DNA of 64,000 nucleotides from Bacteriovoracia bacterium (GTDB lineage Bacteria > Bdellovibrionota > Bacteriovoracia > Bacteriovoracales > Bacteriovoracaceae). Shown one piece after another: positions 9,130-18,066 of the stretch. The notes beneath the pieces were generated by a model, which did not search any database, was not told the origin of the DNA, and worked only from the letters and a program-made list of their open reading frames with translations. The DNA lies in the NCBI GenBank assembly GCA_030431635.1, contig JAUIIL010000007.1, positions 174,151 to 238,150 on the forward strand, read 5' to 3'. Numbering within the stretch: the stretch's first letter is position 1; the number at the start of each line of letters is the position of its first letter. The position numbers were made by a program, and so were the translations under genes.

Positions 9130-10194
9130 ATGAGTAATATAATGTCTAATCCGTCACATCGTTATCTCTTTAATTTTTCCAGCTCGTGTTCTGGAGGTGG
9201 GCTAGTTATACTCAACTCTTATCTAGAAATGTTTGAGGAAAGAGGAGGGGCTTATTTTATAGTTAATAGCTCTCTTCAAAAAAAACTTCATAAGTCTTTT
9301 AAAAATAATAAGATTTTTTTTGTTGAGTTAAGTAAATTAAAGAGGCTTTTGAACGATGGTTATTATTTAGGCCAAATTGTTTCTCAGTTACCAGAGCTAG
9401 ATCTTTATTTTTCTTTTGGAATCCCTATTTATAAAAAACTTGCGAAACATAACTGGCTTCATATTAGTAACCTTATACCTGTAGAGTTTAGTTGGAAATA
9501 CTTAGACTTCTTTTCAATGATAAAAATGTATTTATTAGGTAGAAGGCTAAAGTGTTGTACAAAAAACGTAGATATTCTCTCTGCTGATAGCGAAGATGGT
9601 GTCTCTAAATCATTAAATTTCCTTCAAGCCAACTTTAAGAAAACCAAAGTTTTAAAAAATGGAGTAAGTAAGGATTTTGTCGAATATAAGTCGAATCCTA
9701 AAAAGAACGTTGCTGTAACCGTTGGAACAAGAAAATATAAAGATTTAAAGAGGCTTTATGAATTGTATATAAGGCTTAAGAAAGAAGAATCTCTAGAAGA
9801 GTTGTGGATAATCGGAGGAGAGGAGCAAGTACCTGATGAGATAAGAAATGCAAGCGATGTGAAGATATTTGGAAATATTCAACATAAAGAAGTTATAAGA
9901 TATTTATCTGAAGCAAAAATTTATTTGAGTTCAAGTTTAATCGAAAACTCAAGCATAGCTTCGCTAGAAGGACTTTATTTATGTTCCGCTAGTTATCTAT
10001 CAAATATAGGATCTCACTTGGAGTTAATTCAAGATGCAAAAGTCTCTTACAGGGAAATAGAATTTCAAGATTTAGGAAAATTCTATAAAGTAGAAGAACA
10101 GGTAAGCAAAGAATATATTAAAAGTATTAGTTGGGAAGAAGTGAACAAAGAGTTTTTTGATTATCTACAAAGTCATATCTCAGAGGGTGTATGA
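9130..10194 (+). CDS. Glycosyltransferase, GT4-like
   Basis: A 354-residue putative GT-B glycosyltransferase. The N-terminal glycine-rich turn (SSCSGGGLVILNSYLEMF) and the C-terminal domain (VAVTVGTRKYKDLKRLY, then ELWIIGGEEQVP, KIFGNIQHKEVIRYLSEAKIYLSSS and an ENSSIASLEG acceptor loop) follow the GT4 layout. An ATG at 9142 is an alternative start. The gene overlaps the next gene by 4 bases (ATGA), so the two are translationally coupled. Sugar specificity cannot be read from the sequence. Confidence 0.8.
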   Translation: MSNIMSNPSHRYLFNFSSSCSGGGLVILNSYLEMFEERGGAYFIVNSSLQKKLHKSFKNNKIFFVELSKLKRLLNDGYYLGQIVSQLPELDLYFSFGIPIYKKLAKHNWLHISNLIPVEFSWKYLDFFSMIKMYLLGRRLKCCTKNVDILSADSEDGVSKSLNFLQANFKKTKVLKNGVSKDFVEYKSNPKKNVAVTVGTRKYKDLKRLYELYIRLKKEESLEELWIIGGEEQVPDEIRNASDVKIFGNIQHKEVIRYLSEAKIYLSSSLIENSSIASLEGLYLCSASYLSNIGSHLELIQDAKVSYREIEFQDLGKFYKVEEQVSKEYIKSISWEEVNKEFFDYLQSHISEGV

Positions 10195-10985
10195 GGGTTT
10201 TGTTATCTGGAGCTGAGGGAAATCTTGGTAGGCATATAATCAAGAATGCTGATTTTTCGGTAGAGAAAATAACAAGAAAATCCTGGAATGACCTTAGTTC
10301 TGAAGAGAGCGATTGCTTTATTCACGCAGCCTATGACTTAAAAAATAATTATATCCAACACCCTTCAACTGTCCTTGACTCTAACGTCCAATCATTGGCC
10401 AAGGCTTTAGAGCTTTGCAAGAAATATTCAATTAAAAAATTCATTTTTATTAGCTCTAGTGCTGTTTATGGAAACTCTCAAGAGTGCTTAGAAGAGGACC
10501 AACTCTGTCCTATCAGTTTTAATGGCTTCGTTAAGGCCTTAGGAGAGCAACTTGTTAAAGATTTTTGCTCTCATAATAAAATAGATTTTCTTATTTTAAG
10601 AGTTTTTAATACTTTTGGAGGAGATGATCATTTTTCTGTTATCAGTAAAATGGTAAAAGCAAAAGAAGAGAATGGAGAGTTTTTAGTTGTAAATAATGCT
10701 GAAGCTTTTAGGGACTTTGTTCATGTTGATGATATTGCAAAAATTGTCTGTCATTATGTGAAAAACGATTCGCGTTATCAAGTTCTTAATATTGGTACAG
10801 GACAAGCATTACAAATTAAAGAGGCTCTTCATCTTTTTGAACAGATTCATGGAACTTTGAAAACAAGGTCTGTAGTAAATGAAAGGGAAGTAAAATATTC
10901 TCAAGCAAATATTTTAAAACTTAAAAGTGAAGTTCCATTCTCGTTCAATACAATTGAAAATTATATTAAAAGTCTAAAGATTTAA
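10191..10985 (+). CDS. NAD-dependent sugar epimerase/dehydratase-like protein, atypical active site
   Basis: A 264-residue extended short-chain dehydrogenase/reductase. The Rossmann motif GAEGNLG is at residues 7-13, and the family landmarks SSSAVYG, LRVFNTFGG and FRDFVHVDDIA follow. The usual catalytic YxxxK is replaced: the lysine lies in NGFVKALGEQ, and the residue four before it is Asn instead of Tyr. Either another residue takes over or the enzyme has a different role. It is coupled by a 4-base overlap to the upstream glycosyltransferase and converges on the phosphoglycosyl transferase gene with a 4-base overlap. Confidence 0.78.
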   Translation: MRVLLSGAEGNLGRHIIKNADFSVEKITRKSWNDLSSEESDCFIHAAYDLKNNYIQHPSTVLDSNVQSLAKALELCKKYSIKKFIFISSSAVYGNSQECLEEDQLCPISFNGFVKALGEQLVKDFCSHNKIDFLILRVFNTFGGDDHFSVISKMVKAKEENGEFLVVNNAEAFRDFVHVDDIAKIVCHYVKNDSRYQVLNIGTGQALQIKEALHLFEQIHGTLKTRSVVNEREVKYSQANILKLKSEVPFSFNTIENYIKSLKI

Positions 10986-11536
10986 TGAGAAATATCTGAT
11001 CTTCTTATAACTTTAACAAAAGTAATGAAAAGAATCTTAAGATCAAAAAGAAAGCTTTTATTTAAAAGATAGTGTGTATCAAGTTTTACTTTTTGCATGA
11101 GAGAAATACCATCACGCCCATTGACTTGTGCCCAGCCAGTAAGACCAGGGGTTATAAGATGAAGATTATTTTCAGTTCTCATTTTAATGAGTTCATCTTC
11201 ATTATATAGAGCGGGTCTTGGTCCAACAAAAGACATGTCTCCTATAAAAATATTATAAAGCTGAGGTAACTCATCAAGACTTGTTTTTCTTAGAAGCTTA
11301 CCAATGGCCGTGATATATTGATGAGGGTTTTTGAGAGGAAATTCTACTGGTGTATCAAGTCTCATTGTTCTAAATTTTACCATCTGAAATAATTGATTAT
11401 TTCTCCCCACTCGGCTTGACCAGAACAATATTGGGCCAGGGTCAGAAATATAAATAATAATGGCAACAATCAACGCAGGGATTGAAAAAAGGATGATTAG
11501 CAAAAAAGACAATAAAATATCAAATAATCTTTTCAT
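10982..11536 (-). CDS. Bacterial sugar transferase (small phosphoglycosyl transferase)
   Basis: A 184-residue monotopic phosphoglycosyl transferase. It has one N-terminal membrane/re-entrant helix (residues ~7-30), then MVKFRTMR, the catalytic Asp-Glu pair in SLDELPQLYNIFIGDMSFVG, and PGLTGWAQVNGR. The family (PglC, WecP, WbaP C-terminal domain) transfers a sugar phosphate from a UDP-sugar to undecaprenyl phosphate and so starts glycan assembly at the inner membrane. It is short, without the extra N-terminal membrane domain of WbaP/WcaJ. It is divergent from rmlA. The 4,6-dehydratase at 14.9 kb could feed its donor, which is an inference. Confidence 0.88.
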   Translation of the reverse strand: MKRLFDILLSFLLIILFSIPALIVAIIIYISDPGPILFWSSRVGRNNQLFQMVKFRTMRLDTPVEFPLKNPHQYITAIGKLLRKTSLDELPQLYNIFIGDMSFVGPRPALYNEDELIKMRTENNLHLITPGLTGWAQVNGRDGISLMQKVKLDTHYLLNKSFLFDLKILFITFVKVIRRSDISH

Positions 11537-11548
11537 TCAGATCAAAGC

Positions 11549-11578
11549 TTGGAATAAATCGTTTAAAAATGCTATATT
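11549..11578 (+). promoter_or_regulatory. Probable sigma-70 promoter of rmlACDB
   Basis: TTGGAA at 11549-11554 and TATATT at 11573-11578 are separated by 18 bases and resemble the -35 and -10 elements. They lie about 20 bases upstream of the GAGG ribosome-binding site of rmlA (11591-11594), in the only intergenic space before the tightly packed rml genes. Assigned by eye. Confidence 0.4.
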
Positions 11579-11599
11579 TTTTTAAAAAAAGAGGTGAAA

Positions 11600-12463
11600 A
11601 TGAAAGGCATTATCCTTGCTGGTGGTAGTGGAACGAGATTATACCCTGCAACAAAATCTGTTTCGAAGCAAATACTTCCCATTTATGATAAACCGATGAT
11701 TTACTATCCTCTTTCCATGCTTATGTTAGCTGGAATCCAAGACATTCTTATCATATCAACTCCTCGAGATCTTCCATGCTTTAAGCAGCTTTTTGAAGAT
11801 GGACAGCAAATGGGTCTTAATATTAGCTATAAAGAACAGCCGAGCCCCGATGGTCTTGCCCAGGCTTTTATTCTCGGTGAAGAATTCATTGGAAATGATA
11901 ATTGCTGCCTCATTCTTGGTGATAATATTTTTTATGGCCACGGGATGAGTGAACTTTTTACTCGTGCTTCTCAAAGAAAAGAGGGGGCTACTGTTTTTGG
12001 TTATTGGGTAAAAGATCCCGAACGTTATGGAGTGGTTTCTTTTAATAAAGAGGGTGAAGCAACGAGTATTGAGGAAAAGCCCTCTGAGCCAAAGTCAAAC
12101 TATGCTGTCACTGGGCTTTATTTTTATGATAATAAAGTTGTCTCTTATGCCAAAAATTTAAAACCTTCTAAAAGAGGGGAGCTTGAAATAACTGATCTGA
12201 ATAAAATTTATCTTGAAGAAGGCAAACTCAATGTTGAATTAATGGGAAGAGGCTATGCGTGGCTTGATACAGGAACTCATCAAAGTATGCTAGAAGCTTC
12301 AAACTTTATTGAAACGATTGAAAACAGACAAGGCCTTAAGGTTTCCTGCCTGGAAGAAATTGCTTACAAAAAAGGTTTCATTAATAAAGAACAACTTCTT
12401 AAACTAGCAGAGCCCATGCTTAAGAATTCTTATGGTCAATATCTAAAGAACCTAGTGAGGTAG
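11600..12463 (+). CDS. rmlA: Glucose-1-phosphate thymidylyltransferase
   Basis: First enzyme of dTDP-L-rhamnose synthesis, making dTDP-glucose from dTTP and glucose-1-phosphate. The nucleotidyltransferase signature [17 protein letters not shown] starts at residue 8, followed by [21 protein letters not shown] and [12 protein letters not shown]; 287 residues is the standard length. I chose the ATG at 11600 because MKGIILAGG is the normal start and GAGG lies six bases upstream; a GTG two codons earlier is less likely. It opens the rmlA-C-D-B operon, with 2 bases to rmlC. Confidence 0.96.
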   Translation: MKGIILAGGSGTRLYPATKSVSKQILPIYDKPMIYYPLSMLMLAGIQDILIISTPRDLPCFKQLFEDGQQMGLNISYKEQPSPDGLAQAFILGEEFIGNDNCCLILGDNIFYGHGMSELFTRASQRKEGATVFGYWVKDPERYGVVSFNKEGEATSIEEKPSEPKSNYAVTGLYFYDNKVVSYAKNLKPSKRGELEITDLNKIYLEEGKLNVELMGRGYAWLDTGTHQSMLEASNFIETIENRQGLKVSCLEEIAYKKGFINKEQLLKLAEPMLKNSYGQYLKNLVR

Positions 12464-12465
12464 TA

Positions 12466-13014
12466 ATGCCAATAAAACAAACTCCCATTGAAGGATTATT
12501 TATTTTTGAACCCAAAGTCTTTGAAGATGAGAGAGGTTATTTTTTTGAAAGTTTTAATGCCAAGGTTTTTGAAGAAGTTGGTGTAACAAGAGCTTTTGTT
12601 CAAGATAATCGTTCAAAATCCAAGTATGGTACCCTTAGGGGACTTCACTTTCAAAAGGGTGAGTTTGCTCAAGCAAAGTTAGTAAGTGTGTTAAAAGGTT
12701 CAGTTTTAGATGTTGCTGTGGATCTAAGACAAGATTCAAGTACATTTGGTGAGCATTTCTCAATAGAGCTAACAGCAGCAAATAAAAAGCAACTTTATGT
12801 TCCCAGAGGCTTTGCCCATGGTTTTGTAGTTCTTGAAGATGATACAGAATTTTTTTACAAATGTGATAACTTCTACTCACCTCAAAATGAAGGGGGAATT
12901 ATCTATAATGACCCACAAATTAATATAGATTGGAAAGTTGCTGATGAAGACATTGTTCTTTCCAATAAAGATAAAATAAATCCCACACTAGCAGACTATG
13001 AAAAGCAATTTTAA
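12466..13014 (+). CDS. rmlC: dTDP-4-dehydrorhamnose 3,5-epimerase
   Basis: Third enzyme of the dTDP-rhamnose pathway, epimerising C3 and C5 of the 4-keto sugar. It is a cupin of 182 residues with the catalytic His in TLRGLHFQ, the PRGFAHGFVVLED segment and the catalytic Tyr region FFYKCDNFYSP. It lies two bases after rmlA and overlaps rmlD by 17 bases, so the two are probably translationally coupled. Confidence 0.96.
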   Translation: MPIKQTPIEGLFIFEPKVFEDERGYFFESFNAKVFEEVGVTRAFVQDNRSKSKYGTLRGLHFQKGEFAQAKLVSVLKGSVLDVAVDLRQDSSTFGEHFSIELTAANKKQLYVPRGFAHGFVVLEDDTEFFYKCDNFYSPQNEGGIIYNDPQINIDWKVADEDIVLSNKDKINPTLADYEKQF

Positions 13015-13864
13015 TATCCTTGTCACAGGAGCAGATGGCCAGCTGGGGCAAGAATTTAGGCAGTTGGCAGAAGCCTTTCCAGATTATCATTTTCTTTTTT
13101 TCTCAAGAAAAAACTTAGATATTACTCAAAAAGAGAGAATTGAAAGTGTGTTTAAAGAAAACCAAATTGATTTTCTCATTAATTGTGCTGCCTACACCGC
13201 AGTTGATAAAGCCGAGGATGAAGAGGAAAAATGTTTTCAAATTAATGCTGAAGCTGTTTATTTACTTGCCCAAGTCTGTGAGGCCAATGGTGCACATCTG
13301 ATTCATTTTTCAACGGACTATGTGTTTGATGGTTTGTCCAATAGGCCCTATCAAGAAGATGATGAGCACAATCCTCTTCAGGTTTACGGGAAGTCGAAAA
13401 GTTTAGGAGAGAGGTTGCTCCAGGAAAATTGCTCCAAGTGGACACTATTGAGAATTTCATGGGTATTTTCATCTTTTGGTCAGAATTTTGTGAAAACAAT
13501 GCTGCGTCTCGGAAATGAACGAGGGAGCCTTTCGATTGTCTCTGATCAAAAAGGAAGTCCTACTTACGCAGCCGATGTGGCAAAAAATATTCTCGATAAT
13601 CTCAAAAATCTTCCCTCTCAAGGGGTTTTCCATTTCTCAAATGAGGGTGAGACGACTTGGGCCGAATTTGCTGAAAAGATTTTTCAATTTTCTCGAACGC
13701 CATGTGTTATTAAGTCCATTTCAACCAAGGACTACGGTGCCAAAGCGCAACGGCCATTGTATAGTTTGCTTAGCAAGCAAAGGTTTAAAGAGCATCTAAA
13801 AACGGATATAGAAAACTGGGACGATGCTCTTTTAAGATGTCTTAAAAAAATGGGTTATTCATGA
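12998..13864 (+). CDS. rmlD: dTDP-4-dehydrorhamnose reductase
   Basis: Last step to dTDP-L-rhamnose, an NAD(P)H-dependent reduction. It has the Rossmann motif GADGQLGQE near the N-terminus, NCAAYTAVDKAEDE, FSTDYVFDG and an intact YxxxK in YGKSKSLGE. Its 288 residues match the family. It starts inside rmlC and ends overlapping the rmlB start by 4 bases. Confidence 0.96.
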   Translation: MKSNFNILVTGADGQLGQEFRQLAEAFPDYHFLFFSRKNLDITQKERIESVFKENQIDFLINCAAYTAVDKAEDEEEKCFQINAEAVYLLAQVCEANGAHLIHFSTDYVFDGLSNRPYQEDDEHNPLQVYGKSKSLGERLLQENCSKWTLLRISWVFSSFGQNFVKTMLRLGNERGSLSIVSDQKGSPTYAADVAKNILDNLKNLPSQGVFHFSNEGETTWAEFAEKIFQFSRTPCVIKSISTKDYGAKAQRPLYSLLSKQRFKEHLKTDIENWDDALLRCLKKMGYS

Positions 13865-14859
13865 AAAGAATTTTACTTACAGGCTGTGCGGGCTTTATCG
13901 GTTCAAACTTCGTTAAAACAATTGCTTCTGAGCAAACAGATTACGAATTTGATATTATTGACGCTCTTACTTATGCTGGAAGAAAAGAGACGATCCAAGA
14001 AGAGTTAAACAAGCACTCTTTTCTTCAATTTCATCATTTAGATATCAGAGATTCTTCAAAAATAGAGAAGTTGTTTCAAGAAAGAAAGTATGAAGGGGTT
14101 ATTCACTTTGCAGCTGAATCTCATGTTGATAACTCCATTAAAAATCCCAATATTTTTGTTGAAACAAATGTTTTGGGCACCTTAAATCTGTTAAATGCTT
14201 CTCTCAAATTATTTAAAGAAAATGAAGCGTTTCGTTTTGTTCATGTGAGCACGGATGAAGTCTATGGTCAGCTAACTGATGATGAACCAGCCTTTACAGA
14301 AGAAAACCAAATTAAGCCAAGTAGTCCTTATAGTGCGAGTAAGGCAAGCTCAGACTTATTAGTTCAGTCATATTATGAAACCTTTGGTTTACCAACAATG
14401 ATAACGAGATGTTCTAATAATTATGGACCCTACCAATTTCCCGAGAAGCTAATTCCTGTCATGATTTTTAAGGCGCAAGCGAAAGAGAAACTACCTGTTT
14501 ATGGCGATGGAAAAAATATCAGAGATTGGATCTATGTGGATGATCATAATAAAGGTGTCTGGGATGTTTTTCTAAAAGGTTTAGCAGGAGAAGTTTATAA
14601 TTTAGGTGGAGATAGCGAGCGACGAAATATCGAAGTTGTTAATATTATTCTAGAGCATTTAGGAAGATCAAAAGAGCTTATAAGTTATGTGACAGATAGA
14701 CCTGGACATGATTGGAGATATGCCATGGATTTTTCAAAGGCCAGAAAGGAATTAGGGTGGTCTCCAACTGTAAAGTTTGAAGAAGGGATTAAAAAGACTA
14801 TTGATTGGTATCTAGAAAATAAAACATGGATTGAAATGGTAAAAGGAAATAATAAGTAA
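13861..14859 (+). CDS. rmlB: dTDP-glucose 4,6-dehydratase
   Basis: Second enzyme of the dTDP-rhamnose pathway, an NAD-dependent 4,6-dehydratase. The 332 residues carry GCAGFIGSN at the N-terminus, HFAAESHVDNSI, the STDEVYG catalytic segment, YSASKASSD (YxxxK) and RCSNNYGPYQFPEKLIP. Its stop codon shares one base with the ATG of the next gene (TAATG), placing the WbpM-like gene in the same operon. Confidence 0.97.
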   Translation: MKRILLTGCAGFIGSNFVKTIASEQTDYEFDIIDALTYAGRKETIQEELNKHSFLQFHHLDIRDSSKIEKLFQERKYEGVIHFAAESHVDNSIKNPNIFVETNVLGTLNLLNASLKLFKENEAFRFVHVSTDEVYGQLTDDEPAFTEENQIKPSSPYSASKASSDLLVQSYYETFGLPTMITRCSNNYGPYQFPEKLIPVMIFKAQAKEKLPVYGDGKNIRDWIYVDDHNKGVWDVFLKGLAGEVYNLGGDSERRNIEVVNIILEHLGRSKELISYVTDRPGHDWRYAMDFSKARKELGWSPTVKFEEGIKKTIDWYLENKTWIEMVKGNNK

Positions 14860-16751
14860 TGAGCGTAGTTCTGGCTTTATCAAATCTTTCTCATTGGAAA
14901 AAATCATTAATTCTTTTTCTATTTGATATTGTTGCGATTATTGCTTGTTACTTTCTTTCTTTTTATTTAAGACTAGAAACTTTTACTCCTGAGTTTATGG
15001 AGAAAAAACTTTTTTATACCTACTTTGCTATTTGTTTTTTATCTCAGTTTGGCGGACTCTATTTTTGTGGGGTCTACAAAGGGATTTTACGTTTTGCTAG
15101 TACTCACGATCTCGTAAGAATTATAAAAGGGATCTCCTTTGGTGTTCTTGCTTCAATTATTATTATTTTCTTTCTTAACCGTTTAGATGGTTATCCACGC
15201 TCAATTTTTGTTATTAACGCCATTTTAATGTTAACGACCTTAGGAGGAGGCAGGTTTGCTTATAGAATTATAAGAGATAGAGAACTTGCCAAAAGATGCA
15301 ATTCAAACGGTCAAAGAGTTTTAATTATTGGAGCCGGGGTCGCAGGGGAAAGATTAATAAGAGATATTAGAAATAGTGACAACCTCGATATAAATGTCGT
15401 TGGTTTTATTGATGACTCAAATGACAAGCAAGGTAAGGTTCTACACGGGATTCCTATTTTAGGAAAAATCTCTGACCTTCCTCAGATTATTTCAGAAAAA
15501 GAAATATCTCAAATATTAATAGCGATTCCCAGTGCTACTTCTGGGGAAATAAGAGTTATTATTAAGTATTGTTCAGATGCTAAAGTTAAATTCAAAATGC
15601 TCCCCAAATTAAAAACGATTATTGAAGGGACAAGTTTAGATTCCCTTCAAGCAATTAAACCGGAGGATTTTTTAGGAAGAGATAAAATAGAACTTGAAAA
15701 TAATAAGCTAATAAAGCTTATTAAGGGTAAAAGTGTATTAATTACTGGAGCTGGAGGATCTATAGGTTCTGAGCTTGTTAAACAAATAGCTTCTTTATCA
15801 CCATCTCAAATGTATTTGATTGATGCGAGTGAATTTAACCTTTATGCGATTGATAAAGAGCTCTCTGGAATTTTTCCGCAAGTAGAGAAGAAATGTATTA
15901 TTTGTGATGTGAGAAATACAGAAAGAGTGATGGAGATTTTTCATCGTTTAAAGCCCGAAATGGTTCTGCATGCAGCCGCTTATAAGCATGTCCCTTTAAT
16001 GGAAGCCAATCCTTATGAATCTATCCAGACGAATATTAAAGGAACATTAAATATATCAGAAGCTTGCGGGCGCAATAATGTATCAAACTTTGTTTTAGTT
16101 TCTACGGACAAAGCTGTTAATCCAACAAATGTAATGGGAGCGACAAAAAGAGCTGCAGAAATGGTTTGCTTGAGTCGTCAGAAAAAATATCCTGAAACTA
16201 AGTTTACGATAGTACGTTTTGGGAATGTTTTAGGAAGTAGTGGAAGTGTTATCCCTCTTTTTAGAGAACAGATTAAAAAAGGTGGTCCTGTAACTATTAC
16301 TCATCCAGATATTGAACGTTTTTTTATGTCTATTCCTGAAGCAGCCTCCCTTATACTTGAGGCGAGTACAATGGGTAATGGAGGTGAAATTTTTATTCTC
16401 GATATGGGACAACCTGTGAAAATTTTAGATTTGGCCAAACACATGATTACTCTCGCGGGAATGAAAGTTGACGAAGATATCAAAATCAAATTTACAGGAC
16501 TAAGGCCTGGTGAAAAAATGTATGAAGAGTTATTTAGAACGGAAGAAAAACCTCTTCCTACTCATCATCCCAAGGTCAATGTTTCAAGAGCCGATGAGGT
16601 TTTAGAGAATTTTGAAAATGAACTGGAGAGACTAATTTCTATAAAATCGAGTAACTCTGATCTTTTATTTAAGGAATATCTCTCTCGTATTGTCGTTGAA
16701 TACCGTGCGACAAATATAGAAACAAGTGAAGCAAGCGATAACATACAATAA
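14859..16751 (+). CDS. Membrane-bound nucleotide-sugar 4,6-dehydratase (WbpM/CapD/PglF type)
   Basis: A 630-residue enzyme with about four N-terminal membrane helices, a first Rossmann-like domain (VLIIGAGVAGERLIRDI) and a C-terminal dehydratase domain opening with ITGAGGSIGSELVKQ. The active site reads LVSTDKAVNPTNVMGATKR, with Met where classical SDRs have Tyr; this Ser-Met-Lys arrangement is the known signature of long WbpM-type UDP-GlcNAc 4,6-dehydratases, so it is not a defect. The product would feed bacillosamine, fucosamine or quinovosamine-type sugars used by the initiating phosphoglycosyl transferase. It is coupled to rmlB. Confidence 0.9.
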   Translation: MSVVLALSNLSHWKKSLILFLFDIVAIIACYFLSFYLRLETFTPEFMEKKLFYTYFAICFLSQFGGLYFCGVYKGILRFASTHDLVRIIKGISFGVLASIIIIFFLNRLDGYPRSIFVINAILMLTTLGGGRFAYRIIRDRELAKRCNSNGQRVLIIGAGVAGERLIRDIRNSDNLDINVVGFIDDSNDKQGKVLHGIPILGKISDLPQIISEKEISQILIAIPSATSGEIRVIIKYCSDAKVKFKMLPKLKTIIEGTSLDSLQAIKPEDFLGRDKIELENNKLIKLIKGKSVLITGAGGSIGSELVKQIASLSPSQMYLIDASEFNLYAIDKELSGIFPQVEKKCIICDVRNTERVMEIFHRLKPEMVLHAAAYKHVPLMEANPYESIQTNIKGTLNISEACGRNNVSNFVLVSTDKAVNPTNVMGATKRAAEMVCLSRQKKYPETKFTIVRFGNVLGSSGSVIPLFREQIKKGGPVTITHPDIERFFMSIPEAASLILEASTMGNGGEIFILDMGQPVKILDLAKHMITLAGMKVDEDIKIKFTGLRPGEKMYEELFRTEEKPLPTHHPKVNVSRADEVLENFENELERLISIKSSNSDLLFKEYLSRIVVEYRATNIETSEASDNIQ

Positions 16752-16821
16752 TAGTATTGAAAAAGTCTTAGCTTTAGTTGATATGTTTTAATATCGGACA
16801 CATTAAAAGGTTAACACCTCA

Positions 16822-18066
16822 ATGAACACAACAGTTAAGCCTCATACTGATATTCAGAATTTTATAGGGAAATTGTGTTTTGTTTTTCTCTTACTGACAA
16901 TTTTCTCTATCGAGGTTTCAGTATCAGCTGGAGGAATTTTCTTCCCTTTATTTGTTTTATTGGGAACGATATTTTTTTATCTCAAAAGAGATGATAGCGC
17001 CTTGTATTTTTCTAAGAGCTCTCTTTTTTTAATTCTAACAATTCTTTGCTTAGCTGCTTCTGTTTTTATTAATTGGGGAGAGATGAGTGAACCAATAAGA
17101 GCCTTTAAAAAAATGCGCTACTTAGTTCTAGGTCTTTTTTGTATTCAAATTTTTAGGGCCTTGTGCTTGCATTACTTAAACTCTAAAACTATTAAACTTA
17201 TCATAAACACTCTTTGTGCTTCGGTCATAATAGCTACTTTATACTCTTTTGGTATCAATATTTGGGAGTATGATTTTATCAGAGGGATTGAGAAGGTTTA
17301 TACTGGTCGAATGCATGGAATGACTGGAATTATGTCCTATGGATATGAAATGCCCATTATTATGTTGTTTTTATGGGGGATTTATTTGAATAGAAAAGTA
17401 ATTCAAATAAATTTAAATTTTAAGTTTGTTTTGTTTGCTTGTATCGTTGGTACACTTGGAATATTTTCATCGGGAACAAGGGGAGGCGTTTTATCTTTTG
17501 TGATCTCTTTCCCATTTCTTTTTTTCTTTATTAATAAAAAAATATTTAAAAAAATAGCTCTGGTTTCTTTTCTTTTAATTTTCTCTGCTTTGGTGACAAT
17601 AAAATTTGGTCTAATAAATACCAGGCTCACAATGAAATCGAATAATATTTCAAATAGAATTAGAATCTCCAAAATTTATGCTTCATTTGAAGCGTTTAAA
17701 GATAAGCCTCTTTGGGGTCATGGGCTACTATCAGAGAAAAGTGATTATAAGATTTTATCTCCTCGTGGAGTTATAGAAGATTCTCTCTATGATACACATA
17801 ATACTTATTTGCAAGTTTTAACGGATGCTGGGCTTGTTGGTTTTATTTTCTTTGCACTCTTTATGTTTTATTGGGCCAAGGAATTATTTCAACGAAATGA
17901 TATTATGACTCACCTCTTTTTTTCATCTTTCTTATGTTTTAGTATCGAGAATTTATTTCATACTCAATTTGTAAGTGGAGTGAATACTGCGTTGAATTTA
18001 GTTCTCTTTTATGCTGTTTCACAACTTCCTCTCTTAGATATTTTTCAAGTAAAAAAGACGTTATGA
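16822..18066 (+). CDS. O-antigen polymerase/ligase-like membrane protein (Wzy/WaaL superfamily)
   Basis: A 414-residue polytopic inner-membrane protein with roughly ten hydrophobic segments and a large loop containing GHGLLSEKSDYK and DTHNTYLQVLTDAGLVGF, typical of the O-antigen ligase (Wzy_C) domain. WaaL attaches finished O-antigen to lipid A-core and Wzy polymerises it; sequence alone does not separate the two. The neighbouring heptosyltransferases and core-type GT2 slightly favour a ligase. It overlaps the next glycosyltransferase gene by 4 bases. Confidence 0.82.
   Translation: MNTTVKPHTDIQNFIGKLCFVFLLLTIFSIEVSVSAGGIFFPLFVLLGTIFFYLKRDDSALYFSKSSLFLILTILCLAASVFINWGEMSEPIRAFKKMRYLVLGLFCIQIFRALCLHYLNSKTIKLIINTLCASVIIATLYSFGINIWEYDFIRGIEKVYTGRMHGMTGIMSYGYEMPIIMLFLWGIYLNRKVIQINLNFKFVLFACIVGTLGIFSSGTRGGVLSFVISFPFLFFFINKKIFKKIALVSFLLIFSALVTIKFGLINTRLTMKSNNISNRIRISKIYASFEAFKDKPLWGHGLLSEKSDYKILSPRGVIEDSLYDTHNTYLQVLTDAGLVGFIFFALFMFYWAKELFQRNDIMTHLFFSSFLCFSIENLFHTQFVSGVNTALNLVLFYAVSQLPLLDIFQVKKTL

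Noticed and set aside
13515..13799. 94-codon plus-strand frame within rmlD
   Set aside because: It is an out-of-frame shadow of rmlD, which has intact motifs across this stretch.
14859..16751. Missing catalytic Tyr in the WbpM-like dehydratase as a defect
   Set aside because: Met at this place is the known signature of the long WbpM-type subfamily, so nothing is broken.
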